Origin: an uncultured Desulfosoma sp.
Lineage (GTDB): Bacteria; Desulfobacterota; Syntrophobacteria; Syntrophobacterales; DSM-9756
Assembly: GCA_937960435.1 (NCBI GenBank)
Contig: CALGPN010000004.1
Coordinates: 1 to 56,240, forward strand
Direction of reading: 5' to 3'
DNA: 56,240 nucleotides
A program made the position numbers and the translations under genes. Shown piece after piece: positions 32,882-42,459 of the stretch (position 1 is its first letter; each line of letters begins with the position of its first letter). The notes beneath the pieces were generated by a model. That model was not told the origin of the DNA, searched no databases, and worked only from the letters and a program-made list of their open reading frames with translations.

Positions 32882-33751
32882 CTATCCGGCCAGGGCGATG
32901 ATGGCGGCGCCCGCGACCATCACGGCCGCTCCCGTGAAGCGCCATGCCAAATGCTTTTCCTTGAAAAGCCATGCCCCATAGAGCACCCCGAAGACGGCGC
33001 TGAGCCTTTTGAGCGCGATCATGTAGGCCGCCTGGGTCAAGGAAATCGCCCATACGTGCAAAACCACGTGAAGGTAATACAGCGTGCCCACAAAGATCCC
33101 TTTCAGGACCGCCGAAGGCTGGACAACGCTTCGGCGACGCAAAGCCCCCTTGCCCCAGGCCCAGCCGACCAGGAAAAAGTTTTGAAGAAGAAAAAAGAAC
33201 ATTCCGAAAAATAGTGGAGAGGAATGAAGGATGGCTTTCTTGCCGAGAACGGCGGACACACTGTAGATGAACGCCACGGCGATCATCAAAAGGGAACCCC
33301 GTTCGGTAGCGACGGCCTTAAGGGGCTGGGAAAAGCCGCCTCGGGCGGCGGGCGCGTTGAGCACATAGCCCCCGATGACAATAACGGTGATCCCCAAGAC
33401 GGCGGCCCATGAGGCTCTCTCTCCCAGAACCGCATACCCCGTAAGGACCAGGAAAGCCGGGGTGAGGGTCAGAAAGGGTACCGTGAGCGACAAGGGGGAA
33501 ACCCGTATGGCTTCCATGTACAGCACGAAGCTCAGGCAGTTGATGGGAATGGACACAACGAAGCACCACCAGAACACCGCATCCAAGGACGGGACCGAAA
33601 CGAACGGCAGGCTCAGGGCGAACAAAGGAAGGCTGTAAGCCAAGGGATAAAAGGCCATGGTCACGGCATCGCCGTCGCCGAAAAATTTTTTCGTCCAAGC
33701 GTCGGTCGACGCGGCGGCCAAAGCCGTCAGGATGGAAAGAGCGACCCACAT
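32882..33751 (-). CDS. EamA/DMT-type transporter
   Basis: 289 residues from MWVALSILTALAAASTDAWT, with AAGGTG about 10 nt upstream; longer frames overlap the divergent gene. Ten hydrophobic segments in two EamA repeats: YMEAIRVSPLSLTVPFLTLT in the first, and AISLTQAAYMIALKRLSAVF and GVLYGAWLFKEKHLAWRFTG in the second, the latter being the canonical EamA ending. Inner-membrane metabolite exporter; substrate unknown. Confidence 0.85.
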   Translation of the reverse strand: MWVALSILTALAAASTDAWTKKFFGDGDAVTMAFYPLAYSLPLFALSLPFVSVPSLDAVFWWCFVVSIPINCLSFVLYMEAIRVSPLSLTVPFLTLTPAFLVLTGYAVLGERASWAAVLGITVIVIGGYVLNAPAARGGFSQPLKAVATERGSLLMIAVAFIYSVSAVLGKKAILHSSPLFFGMFFFLLQNFFLVGWAWGKGALRRRSVVQPSAVLKGIFVGTLYYLHVVLHVWAISLTQAAYMIALKRLSAVFGVLYGAWLFKEKHLAWRFTGAAVMVAGAAIIALAG

Positions 33752-33824
33752 GGTCTCAACACCTTGATGGGACGACGGGATCCGGCCTTTTGATGGCCCT
33801 GAGACAATTTTTGAAAGGACGCCC

Positions 33825-35141
33825 ATGCAGAGCAGCGGGAAAACACCCTCCGGCCTCTCGCATCCCTCATGCCGTAAAGATGTGAAGCCCTTGAATGTCC
33901 TTTACCAGTCCGGCTCGATGCCGGAAAGTTTCATCGCCCGGCAGCCCATTTTCGACCGCCGCCTGCATGTCTACGGTTACGAAATTCTCTACCGCGCAGC
34001 CTCCCAGGACCAAGAATGCACTTTTCAAGATGGGGACCGGGCTTCCTTGTCGGTCATCCAGAACCTGTTTTTTTCCATGGGAACGGAACTCTTCACGGGA
34101 GGCCGAAAGGCTTTCGTCAACTTCACCCAGAATCTGCTCCTCGCCGACGCCCCCTATTTGTTGCCCCAGGAATGGGCCGTCATCGAGATTCTCGAGGATG
34201 TGGAACCCACCCCCGAGATACACGCCGCCTGCCGACGCCTCAAGGAACAAGGCTATCCCCTGGCTTTGGACGATTTCACTTTGCAGCAGGGCGACCAACA
34301 CTCGCTTCTCGGCCTGATCGATATCCTCAAGGTGGATTTTCGCGGGACGACCCCTGAGGATCAGGCGCGCATCGTCCAAGAAATGCGTTCGCGCGTTCCC
34401 CTTCTTCTCGCCGAAAAAACCGAAACCCGGGAAGAATTCCAAAAAGCTCTGGAAATGGGCTATAGCCTTTTCCAGGGCTATTTTTTCAGTCGACCCGTCA
34501 TCGTCCATCACAAAGATGTCCCTGTTGCCAAGATCCACGCCTTGAAACTCATCGCCGAGTTGAACCGGCCCGATCTGAACATGGAAGCAGTTCATGCCGT
34601 GGTCAAGCGTGAACCGGCTCTTGTTTACAAACTGCTCCGTTACATCAATTCCGCCTTCTTCGGGCTGCGCCACAAGGTCAATTCCATCCGGCACGCCCTG
34701 GCGCTGCTCGGCGAGCGAGAAATCCGCAAATGGGCCACGCTTACGGTTTATTCCCGCCTGACTGCCAAGCAACCTTCCGAACTCGTCAAGTTGTCCTTGG
34801 TTCGGGCCCAGTTTCTCGAACTGCTTGCGGATTGTGTGGGCATGGGGGCGGAAAGGGATCAGCTTTTCCTGATGGGGATTTTTTCCGTCATCGATACGCT
34901 TCTGGGCCGGCCTATGGTAGAGGCGGTCCAAGAAGTGCCGCTCACCGACGAGATCAAGGCGGCGCTTCTCGGGGCCGTCAATCGCTATCGAGTGCTTTAC
35001 GAGACCGCCTTGAGCTACGAGCAGGCCAAATGGGACGCGCTCTCGCGCATCAGCGCGGAACTGCGCATCGACCCCTCCGCCTTGACGGCCCGTTATCTTC
35101 AGGCCATGGAATGGACGGAGCGGGTCATTCGGGTGCAGTGA
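33825..35141 (+). CDS. EAL-HDOD (YuxH-type) signalling protein
   Basis: 438 residues. GAAAGGACG just before 33825 supports this ATG; homology begins only at MPESFIARQPIFDRRLHVYG (33918), so a shorter form is possible. The EAL-like half keeps E of YEILYR, N of FVNFTQ, E of IEILEDVE, LDDF, KVDF and the QGYFFSRP ending. Loop 6 is shortened, so c-di-GMP hydrolysis is doubtful. The HDOD half (about 240-400) has KLLRYINSAFFGLRHKVNSI and ALALLGEREIRKWATLTVYS. Such proteins coordinate c-di-GMP or motility responses. Confidence 0.9.
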   Translation: MQSSGKTPSGLSHPSCRKDVKPLNVLYQSGSMPESFIARQPIFDRRLHVYGYEILYRAASQDQECTFQDGDRASLSVIQNLFFSMGTELFTGGRKAFVNFTQNLLLADAPYLLPQEWAVIEILEDVEPTPEIHAACRRLKEQGYPLALDDFTLQQGDQHSLLGLIDILKVDFRGTTPEDQARIVQEMRSRVPLLLAEKTETREEFQKALEMGYSLFQGYFFSRPVIVHHKDVPVAKIHALKLIAELNRPDLNMEAVHAVVKREPALVYKLLRYINSAFFGLRHKVNSIRHALALLGEREIRKWATLTVYSRLTAKQPSELVKLSLVRAQFLELLADCVGMGAERDQLFLMGIFSVIDTLLGRPMVEAVQEVPLTDEIKAALLGAVNRYRVLYETALSYEQAKWDALSRISAELRIDPSALTARYLQAMEWTERVIRVQ

Positions 35142-35156
35142 CCCGTCCCCGCCTTT

Positions 35157-35993
35157 TTATTCCGGTCGATAGGCGCAGTATTCGATCCAGTTGTGCACTT
35201 CGGAAAGGAGCGAACGGTATTTTTCCTTTCCCTTGCTGTACATGATGGCGTTCTCGATGGCGATCCCGCACTGTTCGGCCACCGCCATGGCATATTCCAC
35301 TTCGTACTTGTGAAAGCGGCGCTTGTTTTCCGTAAAGATGCGCAAGCTCCCGATCACCCGATCCCGGATCACGATGGGCACGGCCAGGATGGAGCCGATG
35401 CCTTCCATAGCCGCTTCCGCGGGGTATTGCACCCGAGGGTCGTTTTGCACGTCGTAGATCTGCACGGGGGTCCCCGACGTGGTTTCGGCAATACTGCGAG
35501 CCGCATCCACGGGTCCTTTTTCCAAATATTTTTCGCTCAAACCATAAGCGGCAGCTTGGTCCAGCCGGGATTTTTCCTTGTCCAAAAGGAGCAGGGTGCA
35601 GCCTTTGGCCTGAAAGATTTTCGTCACCTCTTCCACGATGATCTGCAAAACCTTGCGGTATTCCAGCGTAGAGGTGACAGCCCGGCTGATGTTCATGAAC
35701 CCCTGGAGGTAGGGGTTCTTGAAGAGCCGCAGCATGGCCACGGAGTCTTCGTCGATTTCGCCGGCCACAAACGCTTGCCGGTGAAAACATTCCAAAGACA
35801 GCGCGGTAAACGGGCACGCTTCCAGGTCGGTCACATCTTTGATGTTCAGCGGGCAGCACCCGTCCTGCTGCACTTTTTTGGCCAAGCGATCTAGGACCAG
35901 ATCGGCCACCTGGGAATCCGAAAGGCTTTCCAAAAGGCCTTGAAGCACCAAGGTCAGTGCCTTTTGCACCTGGGGGTTGGTTTTCTTTTCCAT
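35157..35993 (-). CDS. GAF-domain protein downstream of nuoN
   Basis: 278 residues. About 1-100 is an uncharacterised helical region with CCPLNIKDVTDLEACPFTAL; about 105-255 is a GAF domain (ISRAVTSTLEYRKVLQIIVE, GCTLLLLDKEKSRLDQAAAY, GIGSILAVPIVIRDRVIGSL, VEYAMAVAEQCGIAIENAIM). It lacks any output domain, so it may be a ligand- or redox-sensing partner of another protein. AAAGGAA precedes the ATG. It lies 36 nt after nuoN on the same strand and may be the last gene of the nuo transcript. Confidence 0.85.
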   Translation of the reverse strand: MEKKTNPQVQKALTLVLQGLLESLSDSQVADLVLDRLAKKVQQDGCCPLNIKDVTDLEACPFTALSLECFHRQAFVAGEIDEDSVAMLRLFKNPYLQGFMNISRAVTSTLEYRKVLQIIVEEVTKIFQAKGCTLLLLDKEKSRLDQAAAYGLSEKYLEKGPVDAARSIAETTSGTPVQIYDVQNDPRVQYPAEAAMEGIGSILAVPIVIRDRVIGSLRIFTENKRRFHKYEVEYAMAVAEQCGIAIENAIMYSKGKEKYRSLLSEVHNWIEYCAYRPE

Positions 35994-36029
35994 GACATTT
36001 CCTTTCCGTGCCGGCTACCGGTCTCGTCT

Positions 36030-37496
36030 TCAGAACAAAACGTGCACGGCCTGTCTCGCCAGATCCCAAAAGACATGGGGCCAAATCCCCACGATGGCCG
36101 TCAAAGCCCCCGCGCCGACAAGCGCCCCTCTTTCCCCGGCGGAAAGTCGCGACGCGCCGTCGGCCGGGCCTTCCGCGGACGCTCCCTCCGCGGGCCGATA
36201 GACCACGATGACGACCCGCAGATAATAGTAGGCGGCGATCACGGAATTGATCACGGCAAGGATCACCAGCCATGTATAACCGGATTGGACGGCTGCGGAA
36301 AAGACCATGAATTTTCCCACAAAGCCCGCCGTGGGGGGGATCCCTGCGAGAGAAAAGAGGAAAAGGGCCATGAGCACCGCCAGAAACGGCGAGCGTCCCG
36401 CCAGCCCGCGAAAGTCTTCCAGCCGTTCCCCGCTTTCCTGCCGGTTTTGCACCGCCACCATCACCCCGAAGGCGCCGACGTTCATCACCGTGTAGGCCAG
36501 AAGGTAGACCAACAGCGCCGTCAGCCCCTCTTTGGAATCGGCCACCACGGCCACCAACAGGTACCCGGCATGGGCGATGCTGGAAAAGGCGAGCATCCTT
36601 TTGACGCTGTCCTGAGCCAGGGCCATGAGGTTCCCCACGGTCATGGTCACCGCCGCCAAAGCCCAGAAAAAGGCGCTCCAGTGGGGATGCACCGTGGGCA
36701 AGGCGACCCAGAAGGTTCTCACCAACGCTCCCAACACCGCCGCCTTGACGCCCACCGCCATGTAGGCCGTAATGGGTGTGGGGGCGCCTTCGTAGACGTC
36801 GGGGGTCCACAGATGAAAGGGCACCAAGGCCAGCTTGAACGCAAAGCCCGCCACAACCAACGCCGAACCGAAAAGAAGGTAACTGTTGAAGACCTTCTCG
36901 GCCTTACCCAAATGGGCCGCCATGATGCTCATGGAAAGGGAGCCAGTCGCCCCGTAAATAAAGGTCAGACCGTAGAGCAAAAACCCCGAGGCGAAGCCGC
37001 CCAGCAGAACGTACTTTAAAGCCGCCTCGTTGGCGCGCTTCTCGTGCCGAGGCATCCCCACCAGGATGTAGATGGCGATGGAAAAGATTTCCAAGCCCAG
37101 GAAGAGCATGATGAAATGCGCCGCCTGGACCATGAGGATCATCCCCGCCGTAGCGAAAAGGACCAGGGCGTAATATTCGCCGCACTCCATGCCGGAACGC
37201 CGCAGGGAATCGAAGGACACCAAGAAGACCAGCAACGCCCCCGCCATGAGCACAGCGCTGAGAAACACGCTGAATCGGTCCCAGACCACCATGCCGCTGA
37301 AAAACTCGGCCCCCGAAGGGGTCATCGCCAAAGTCCCCAGAGCACACACAGTGCCAGTGACGGCCACCGCCCCCAACTGCCCTTTTCGTCCCAAGGGCGA
37401 AAAGGCGTCCAAAAGAAGAATGACGACCCCGGTCACCGAGAGAATCAGGACGGGAAGGATGCCTTGACATTCATAAAGAACCGTGAGAGTCGACAT
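36030..37496 (-). CDS. nuoN: NADH-quinone oxidoreductase subunit N
   Basis: 488 residues, about 14 helices, an antiporter-like proton-pumping subunit. Marks: KALLGELEIFS-type segment appears as MLFLGLEIFSIAIYILVGMP, and VPFHLWTPDVYEGAPTPITA YMAVGVKAAV holds the conserved Lys and Pro. VKRMLAFSSIAHAGYLLVAV is the family signature and ALFLFSLAGIPPTAGFVGKF precedes the last helices. Final structural gene of the complex I operon. Confidence 0.95.
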   Translation of the reverse strand: MSTLTVLYECQGILPVLILSVTGVVILLLDAFSPLGRKGQLGAVAVTGTVCALGTLAMTPSGAEFFSGMVVWDRFSVFLSAVLMAGALLVFLVSFDSLRRSGMECGEYYALVLFATAGMILMVQAAHFIMLFLGLEIFSIAIYILVGMPRHEKRANEAALKYVLLGGFASGFLLYGLTFIYGATGSLSMSIMAAHLGKAEKVFNSYLLFGSALVVAGFAFKLALVPFHLWTPDVYEGAPTPITAYMAVGVKAAVLGALVRTFWVALPTVHPHWSAFFWALAAVTMTVGNLMALAQDSVKRMLAFSSIAHAGYLLVAVVADSKEGLTALLVYLLAYTVMNVGAFGVMVAVQNRQESGERLEDFRGLAGRSPFLAVLMALFLFSLAGIPPTAGFVGKFMVFSAAVQSGYTWLVILAVINSVIAAYYYLRVVIVVYRPAEGASAEGPADGASRLSAGERGALVGAGALTAIVGIWPHVFWDLARQAVHVLF

Positions 37497-37506
37497 GCAC
37501 GATGCC

Positions 37507-39075
37507 TCACTTTCCCGTGAGATGATCCCAGGCGGCGCACGCCATCGCCCATGGCGCGTTTCGCCCTTGGGCCGTTTGCACGCTCTCTTGCACCCTGCGC
37601 AGGGTATGGGCCACCGCCGGTTCGGACTTTTCCAAAAAGGTCGTGGGGGCCACGCCGATCCACACCATCATGACCACCACAGGCACAAGCAGCCCGATTT
37701 CCCGCGGGGCCAAATCCAAAAGTCCCCTATTTTCCTCATGAACCACTCTCCCATAGAACACCCGTTGGACCATCCACAGCATGTACCAGGCGGCAAGGAT
37801 GACGCCTGTGGCGCCCAAAACCGCCCACACAGGCTTCACATGAAAGGTTCCCAGAAGAATCAGAAATTCGCCCACAAAGCCGTTCAGGCCCGGCAGTCCG
37901 ATGGAGGCCAGCGTGGCGATCATGAAAAACGTGGTCAATGCCGGCACCGGCGTGGACAACCCCCCGAAGTCCGCGATCATCCGTGTGTGGCGCCTCTCAT
38001 AGAGCATGCCCACGAGGAGGAACAGGGCGCCCGTGCTCAGCCCATGGTTGATCATCTGGAGGACGCCGCCCTGAACCCCTTGCACCGTGAAACTGAAGAT
38101 GCCCAGGATCACGAAACCCAAGTGGCTGACGCTGGAAAAGGCGATGAGCCGCTTCAAGTCTTTTTGGACCAAACACATGAACGCTCCGTAGATGATCCCC
38201 ACCAGAGCCAAGGCGATCATCACCGGCATGAAAAAGACCGACGCCTCGGGAAACAGCGGCAGATTGAACCGCAAAAAGCCGTAGGTGCCCATCTTCAAAA
38301 GAACCGCCGCCAGGACCACACTGCCCACCGTGGGCGCTTCCGTATGAGCGTCGGGCAACCATGTGTGAAAAGGAAACATGGGCACCTTGATGGCAAAAGC
38401 TACCCCGAAGGCGAGGAACAACCACAGCTGCAAAGAAAACGGCAGGGGAACCTCGGCGATGTTCGTCAGGTCAAAGGACAAGGTCCCTGTGGTTCGGGCT
38501 TGATAAAAGTAAAGGACGAGAATGCCGACCAGCATGAAAACCGAGCCGGCCATGGTGTAGAGAAAGAACTTGACCGCCGCGTAAACGCGCCGCGCCGGAT
38601 GACCCCAGATGAGGATGAGCAGGGCCATGGGAATGAGCATCACTTCCCAGAAGACATAGAAGAGGACCAAGTCCAGGCTGACGAAAACCCCGAGCATCCC
38701 CGTTTGCAAAAGGAGCAGACACACGAGGAACTCTTTCAACCGGGAGCGAATGTCCGTCCAGCACGCCAGGACGCAGATGGGCCCGAGAAAGGCCGTGAGC
38801 ATCACAAGAAGCAGGCTGATCCCGTCGACACCCAGGTGGTAAGAAATCCCCAAACCGGGTATCCAGGCGTATTGTTCCTCAAATTGAAACCCCACATTCT
38901 CGGGATCAAAACCGCCGTAAACAAACAAGGCGAGAACGAAGCCGAAACCCATCACCGTCAAAGCCGTCCAGCGCTGGACCGCTTCGTTTTCCCTGTCCAC
39001 GAAAAGGAGCACGAGGACCCCCACCAAAGGGAGAAACACGAGGAAGCTCAGCAAAGGAAAGGACAAAGACTCCAT
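37507..39075 (-). CDS. nuoM: NADH-quinone oxidoreductase subunit M
   Basis: 522 residues from MESLSFPLLSFLVFLPLVGV, with AAGGA 8 nt upstream. Antiporter-like subunit with about 14 helices: YHLGVDGISLLLVMLTAFLG, FYVFWEVMLIPMALLILIWG (the key Glu), FAIKVPMFPFHTWLPDAHTE APTVGSVVLAAVLLKMGTYG, KRLIAFSSVSHLGFVILGIF. 10 nt separate its stop from nuoN. Proton translocation in the inner membrane. Confidence 0.95.
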   Translation of the reverse strand: MESLSFPLLSFLVFLPLVGVLVLLFVDRENEAVQRWTALTVMGFGFVLALFVYGGFDPENVGFQFEEQYAWIPGLGISYHLGVDGISLLLVMLTAFLGPICVLACWTDIRSRLKEFLVCLLLLQTGMLGVFVSLDLVLFYVFWEVMLIPMALLILIWGHPARRVYAAVKFFLYTMAGSVFMLVGILVLYFYQARTTGTLSFDLTNIAEVPLPFSLQLWLFLAFGVAFAIKVPMFPFHTWLPDAHTEAPTVGSVVLAAVLLKMGTYGFLRFNLPLFPEASVFFMPVMIALALVGIIYGAFMCLVQKDLKRLIAFSSVSHLGFVILGIFSFTVQGVQGGVLQMINHGLSTGALFLLVGMLYERRHTRMIADFGGLSTPVPALTTFFMIATLASIGLPGLNGFVGEFLILLGTFHVKPVWAVLGATGVILAAWYMLWMVQRVFYGRVVHEENRGLLDLAPREIGLLVPVVVMMVWIGVAPTTFLEKSEPAVAHTLRRVQESVQTAQGRNAPWAMACAAWDHLTGK

Positions 39076-39106
39076 CACACCATCCTTATGATCGAGACAG
39101 GTACTC

Positions 39107-41029
39107 TCAAAGCGCCAACACGAACAAAAGGAGCACACACGCCCCGGCCAGCACCGAAAGCGCGTAATGATGCACTAGCCCGGTTTGGATGCGGCGGACC
39201 ACGGCGCTCAGGCTGCGGAAAGCCGAGCCCGTCCCGTCCACGGCGCCGTCGATGAAGCGGCGGTCCACCCACTGGTGTGTGCTTTCCGCCGCTTGTTTCA
39301 GCGGGTTGACCACCGTGGCTTGGTAAAACTCATCCACATAGTATTTGTGGAACAACCACCGGTACGCCCGCGCAAACTTTTGCGCCGCGCGCACAGGCCG
39401 TTGAGGATCCTTCATGTACCAGCCGTAGGCGAGAAAAATACCCGCCAGAGCTACGGCGACGGAAACGCCCATGAGGGCTCCTTCCAGCCACAAGGGAGGG
39501 TGAGTCGCCCCGCCGTGGTGTCCAAGAAGTTGAGAGGCTTCATGAAAGACGGGGTCGAGGAACGCTCCGAAGACCCGGCCGCCTTCGATCCCGGGAATTT
39601 GAACCCAGCCGCCCGTCAGGGACAGGGCCGCCAGAATCATCAACGGCACGGCCATGGTCCTGGGGGCTTCATGCACGTGGTGGGCCGCATGGGGATCCAT
39701 TCGGCTCTCGCCGAAGAAGGTGAGGAAAACCAAACGGAACATATAAAAAGCCGTGAGTCCCGCGCCGCCCAGAGCCAGCCCGTAAAGGACCCAATGGCCG
39801 CTCATGAGCGTTTCGAAAAGGATCTCGTCTTTGCTGAAAAAGCCGGCGAACGGAAAAATCCCCGCGATGGCCAAAGACCCCATGACAAAGGTCGCAAAGG
39901 TCACCGGCAGTTTGGACCGCAGCCCTCCCATGCGCTGAATGTCTTGTTCCCCGGAAAGGGCGTGGATCACGCTGCCTGCCCCGAGAAAGAGCAGCGCCTT
40001 GAAAAAGGCATGGGTCATCAAGTGGAAGATGCCGGCCACAAAGGCCCCGACGCCGCATCCCAGAAACATGTAGCCAAGCTGGCTCACGGTGGAATAGGCA
40101 AGCACCCTCTTGATGTCGTTTTGCACCAGCCCGATAGAGGCCGCAAAGACGGCCGTCGTGCATCCGATCATGGCCACGAAGCCCATGGAAAAGGGGGCCA
40201 GGGCGTAAAGGACGCTGCACCGGGCGACCATGTAAACCCCGGCGGTGACCATGGTCGCCGCATGGATGAGCGCTGAGACGGGCGTGGGGCCTTCCATGGC
40301 GTCGGGAAGCCACACGTAGAGCGGGATTTGGGCGGATTTGCCCATGGCGCCGACGAAAAGCAGCAACGTGATCCCCACCACAACCGCGTCTCCCGTCGGG
40401 AACCTCACCAGGGCGGCTTCGAAAATTTCTCGGAAATTCAGCGAGCCGAACGTCCAAAAGGTGAGAAAAATGCCCAAAAGAAAGCCGAAATCCCCGATGC
40501 GATTGACGATGAAGGCCTTCTTGCCGGCATCGCTCGCCGACTGTTTTTCGTACCAAAAGCCGATCAGCAAATAGGAACACAAGCCCACACCTTCCCAGCC
40601 CACAAACATGACCAAAAGGTTATTGGCCATAACCAGCAGCAGCATGGCCGAGGCAAAAAGATTGAGGTAGGCGAAATACCGAGGGTAGCCGGGATCCTCG
40701 TGCATGTAGCCGATGGAATACACATGGATGAGAAACCCCACGCCGGTCACGACCAGGATCATGACCATGCTCAAGGGGTCGATGAGAAAAGACACATCGA
40801 CCTGAAAGTCCCCCGCGCGGATCCACGTGTAATAGACGGGTTCCCAAAATCGGCCAGTCGGCGTTTCCTGAAGGAGAATCCAAAGGAGCCTCGAGGCCGC
40901 GAGAAACGCCAACCCCATGGCGCCGCACGCAATCCAGCCCACAAATTTTTTGGGCAGACGCCGTCCCCACAACCCGTTGATGAGAAACCCGGCAAAGGGC
41001 AAAGCCGGAATGACCCACGCTGTCTCCAT
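39107..41029 (-). CDS. nuoL: NADH-quinone oxidoreductase subunit L
   Basis: 640 residues from METAWVIPALPFAGFLINGL, with AGAGG at correct spacing; a much longer open frame upstream is a shadow of nuoJ/nuoK. Contains FVGWEGVGLCSYLLIGFWYE, SAQIPLYVWLPDAMEGPTPV SALIHAATMVTAGVYMVARC, NDIKRVLAYSTVSQLGYMFL and the long C-terminal lateral helix that spans the membrane arm. The most distal pumping subunit. Confidence 0.95.
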   Translation of the reverse strand: METAWVIPALPFAGFLINGLWGRRLPKKFVGWIACGAMGLAFLAASRLLWILLQETPTGRFWEPVYYTWIRAGDFQVDVSFLIDPLSMVMILVVTGVGFLIHVYSIGYMHEDPGYPRYFAYLNLFASAMLLLVMANNLLVMFVGWEGVGLCSYLLIGFWYEKQSASDAGKKAFIVNRIGDFGFLLGIFLTFWTFGSLNFREIFEAALVRFPTGDAVVVGITLLLFVGAMGKSAQIPLYVWLPDAMEGPTPVSALIHAATMVTAGVYMVARCSVLYALAPFSMGFVAMIGCTTAVFAASIGLVQNDIKRVLAYSTVSQLGYMFLGCGVGAFVAGIFHLMTHAFFKALLFLGAGSVIHALSGEQDIQRMGGLRSKLPVTFATFVMGSLAIAGIFPFAGFFSKDEILFETLMSGHWVLYGLALGGAGLTAFYMFRLVFLTFFGESRMDPHAAHHVHEAPRTMAVPLMILAALSLTGGWVQIPGIEGGRVFGAFLDPVFHEASQLLGHHGGATHPPLWLEGALMGVSVAVALAGIFLAYGWYMKDPQRPVRAAQKFARAYRWLFHKYYVDEFYQATVVNPLKQAAESTHQWVDRRFIDGAVDGTGSAFRSLSAVVRRIQTGLVHHYALSVLAGACVLLLFVLAL

Positions 41030-41052
41030 GGCGACCTCTTTTTTTTCCTTCC

Positions 41053-41358
41053 CTAGCCCTTGAGAAGTCGGACCTCGTCCACGAAAATGGTTTTCCAGTT
41101 CCGGAAAAGGGTGACGATAATGGCCAAGCCCACGGTCACTTCCGCGGCGGCCACCACCATGACGAAAAACACGAAAAGCTGCCCGTCCAACCCTTCCAAG
41201 GCCTTGGAAAAAGCCACAAAGCTCAGGTTGCCCGCATTGAGCATCAGTTCGATGGACATGAAGATGACGATGGCGTTGCGCCGGGTGAGAACACCCAGCA
41301 CCCCGATGCCGAACAGCAGGGCGCTCACAATGAGGTAGTAGTGAACCGGAACCGCCAT
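41053..41358 (-). CDS. nuoK: NADH-quinone oxidoreductase subunit K
   Basis: 101 residues, three helices: [46 protein letters not shown] with the conserved membrane Glu, and [20 protein letters not shown] with the second Glu. Standard length. 23 nt before nuoL but 141 nt after nuoJ. Confidence 0.95.
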   Translation of the reverse strand: MAVPVHYYLIVSALLFGIGVLGVLTRRNAIVIFMSIELMLNAGNLSFVAFSKALEGLDGQLFVFFVMVVAAAEVTVGLAIIVTLFRNWKTIFVDEVRLLKG

Positions 41359-41400
41359 ACTCTATCCTTTCTTTCTCCGGTACCCCCCCCGTCCCGGAGG

Positions 41401-41488
41401 CCGGCCGCATCTTTCGGCCGGGGACCGACCGCAGGGGGCTCCGGCCCGCCGCCACCGGCGAGCCCAAAGCCGTCGGTGCCGCGACGGC
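41401..41488. other. two hairpins in the nuoJ-nuoK spacer
   Basis: ccggccg/cggccgg at 41401-41421 with a 7-nt loop, and ccgtcg/cgacgg at about 41471-41488. This 141-bp spacer is the largest in the nuo operon; most others are below 40 bp. Possible RNA-processing or partial-termination site; function not shown. Confidence 0.4.
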
Positions 41489-41499
41489 GGCGGACTTTT

Positions 41500-42018
41500 T
41501 TACCGGCGTTCTTTCTTGGCCAAAACGATGACGCCCACCACGGCCACCAGCAAAACCACGGACGTCACCTCAAAAGGAAGAAACGCGTGGGTAAAAAGCG
41601 CTCGACCCACCGCCCGCACGTTCCCGCCTTGGCTTTCCACCCACCCTACCCCCTGCCCCGCCGAAGGCCCCAACTGCGCCAAAGGGCTGGTGACCGCGGT
41701 CAAAGCCGCTCCCAGAAAAACCAAAATCAAGGGGGCCGCCCAGCGAAGACGCTTTCGGAACGCCGAACGGTCCTCCCCTCGAGGCTTTAAATTCAGCAGC
41801 ATGATCACAAAGAGGAACAGGACCATGACCGCGCCCGCGTACACGAGGACCTGCATGAGCGCGATGAATTCCGCCTGCATGAGCAGATACAAACCGCCCA
41901 TGGCAAAGAAGGTGACGATCAGGAAAAGCGCGCTCTTCACAGGATGGGGATGCCACACCACGGCCGCCGCGCTCACCAAGGTGATTAAGGAAAAGACCAC
42001 GAACAGAAACAGTTCCAT
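41500..42018 (-). CDS. nuoJ: NADH-quinone oxidoreductase subunit J
   Basis: 172 residues, five helices. FFAMGGLYLLMQAEFIALMQ VLVYAGAVMVLFLFVIMLLN is the family core, including the pi-bulge helix and the conserved Glu near the quinone channel. The loop of about 100-140 contains PSAGQGVGWVESQGGNVRAV. Standard order after nuoI, 20 nt apart. Confidence 0.95.
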   Translation of the reverse strand: MELFLFVVFSLITLVSAAAVVWHPHPVKSALFLIVTFFAMGGLYLLMQAEFIALMQVLVYAGAVMVLFLFVIMLLNLKPRGEDRSAFRKRLRWAAPLILVFLGAALTAVTSPLAQLGPSAGQGVGWVESQGGNVRAVGRALFTHAFLPFEVTSVVLLVAVVGVIVLAKKERR

Positions 42019-42038
42019 GGAACGGTCCTCGCCAGGTC

Positions 42039-42440
42039 CTAGTCTTGAAGAAGCTTTTCCTTGTCGTAAATCAGCGCGCGTTTCTCATACTGCGCCAGTT
42101 CGTATTTTCGGTTCAGCATGATGGCCCCTTTGGGGCATGCTTCCTGACAAAAGCCGCAAAAGATGCATCGCGTCAGGTCCACTACAAACTGTCGAGGCCG
42201 TTTCTCGTGCATGGTTTCCCCGGCTTCCGGCTCAACGGATATGGCTTTGGACGGGCACACCGTTTCGCACAGATGACAGGCCACGCACTTGATGCGACCG
42301 TTCTCATCGCGCAGGAGCCTGGGATGCCCCCGAAACCTTTCGGAAACTTCCCGCTTCTTCTCCGGGTATTGGATGGTGATGGGCTTGCGAAAAAGCTGCT
42401 CGAACGTCTTGGCAAGCCCTTTAACAAGCGGTCCCAGCAT
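42039..42440 (-). CDS. nuoI: NADH-quinone oxidoreductase subunit I (2x[4Fe-4S])
   Basis: 133 residues. Two ferredoxin motifs carry clusters N6a and N6b: C52, C55, C58, C62 (CVACHLCETVCP) and C92, C95, C98, C102 (CIFCGFCQEACP). RGHPRLLRDENGRIKCVACH is typical. It passes electrons from NuoG toward NuoB at the membrane interface. Confidence 0.95.
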   Translation of the reverse strand: MLGPLVKGLAKTFEQLFRKPITIQYPEKKREVSERFRGHPRLLRDENGRIKCVACHLCETVCPSKAISVEPEAGETMHEKRPRQFVVDLTRCIFCGFCQEACPKGAIMLNRKYELAQYEKRALIYDKEKLLQD

Positions 42441-42459
42441 GTGTTCTCCTCATCCCCCT

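Noticed and set aside
39107-41467. 786-residue NuoL with a long N-terminal extension
   Set aside because: The first 146 residues are low-complexity shadow of nuoK and the nuoJ-K spacer; the family start is at 41029.
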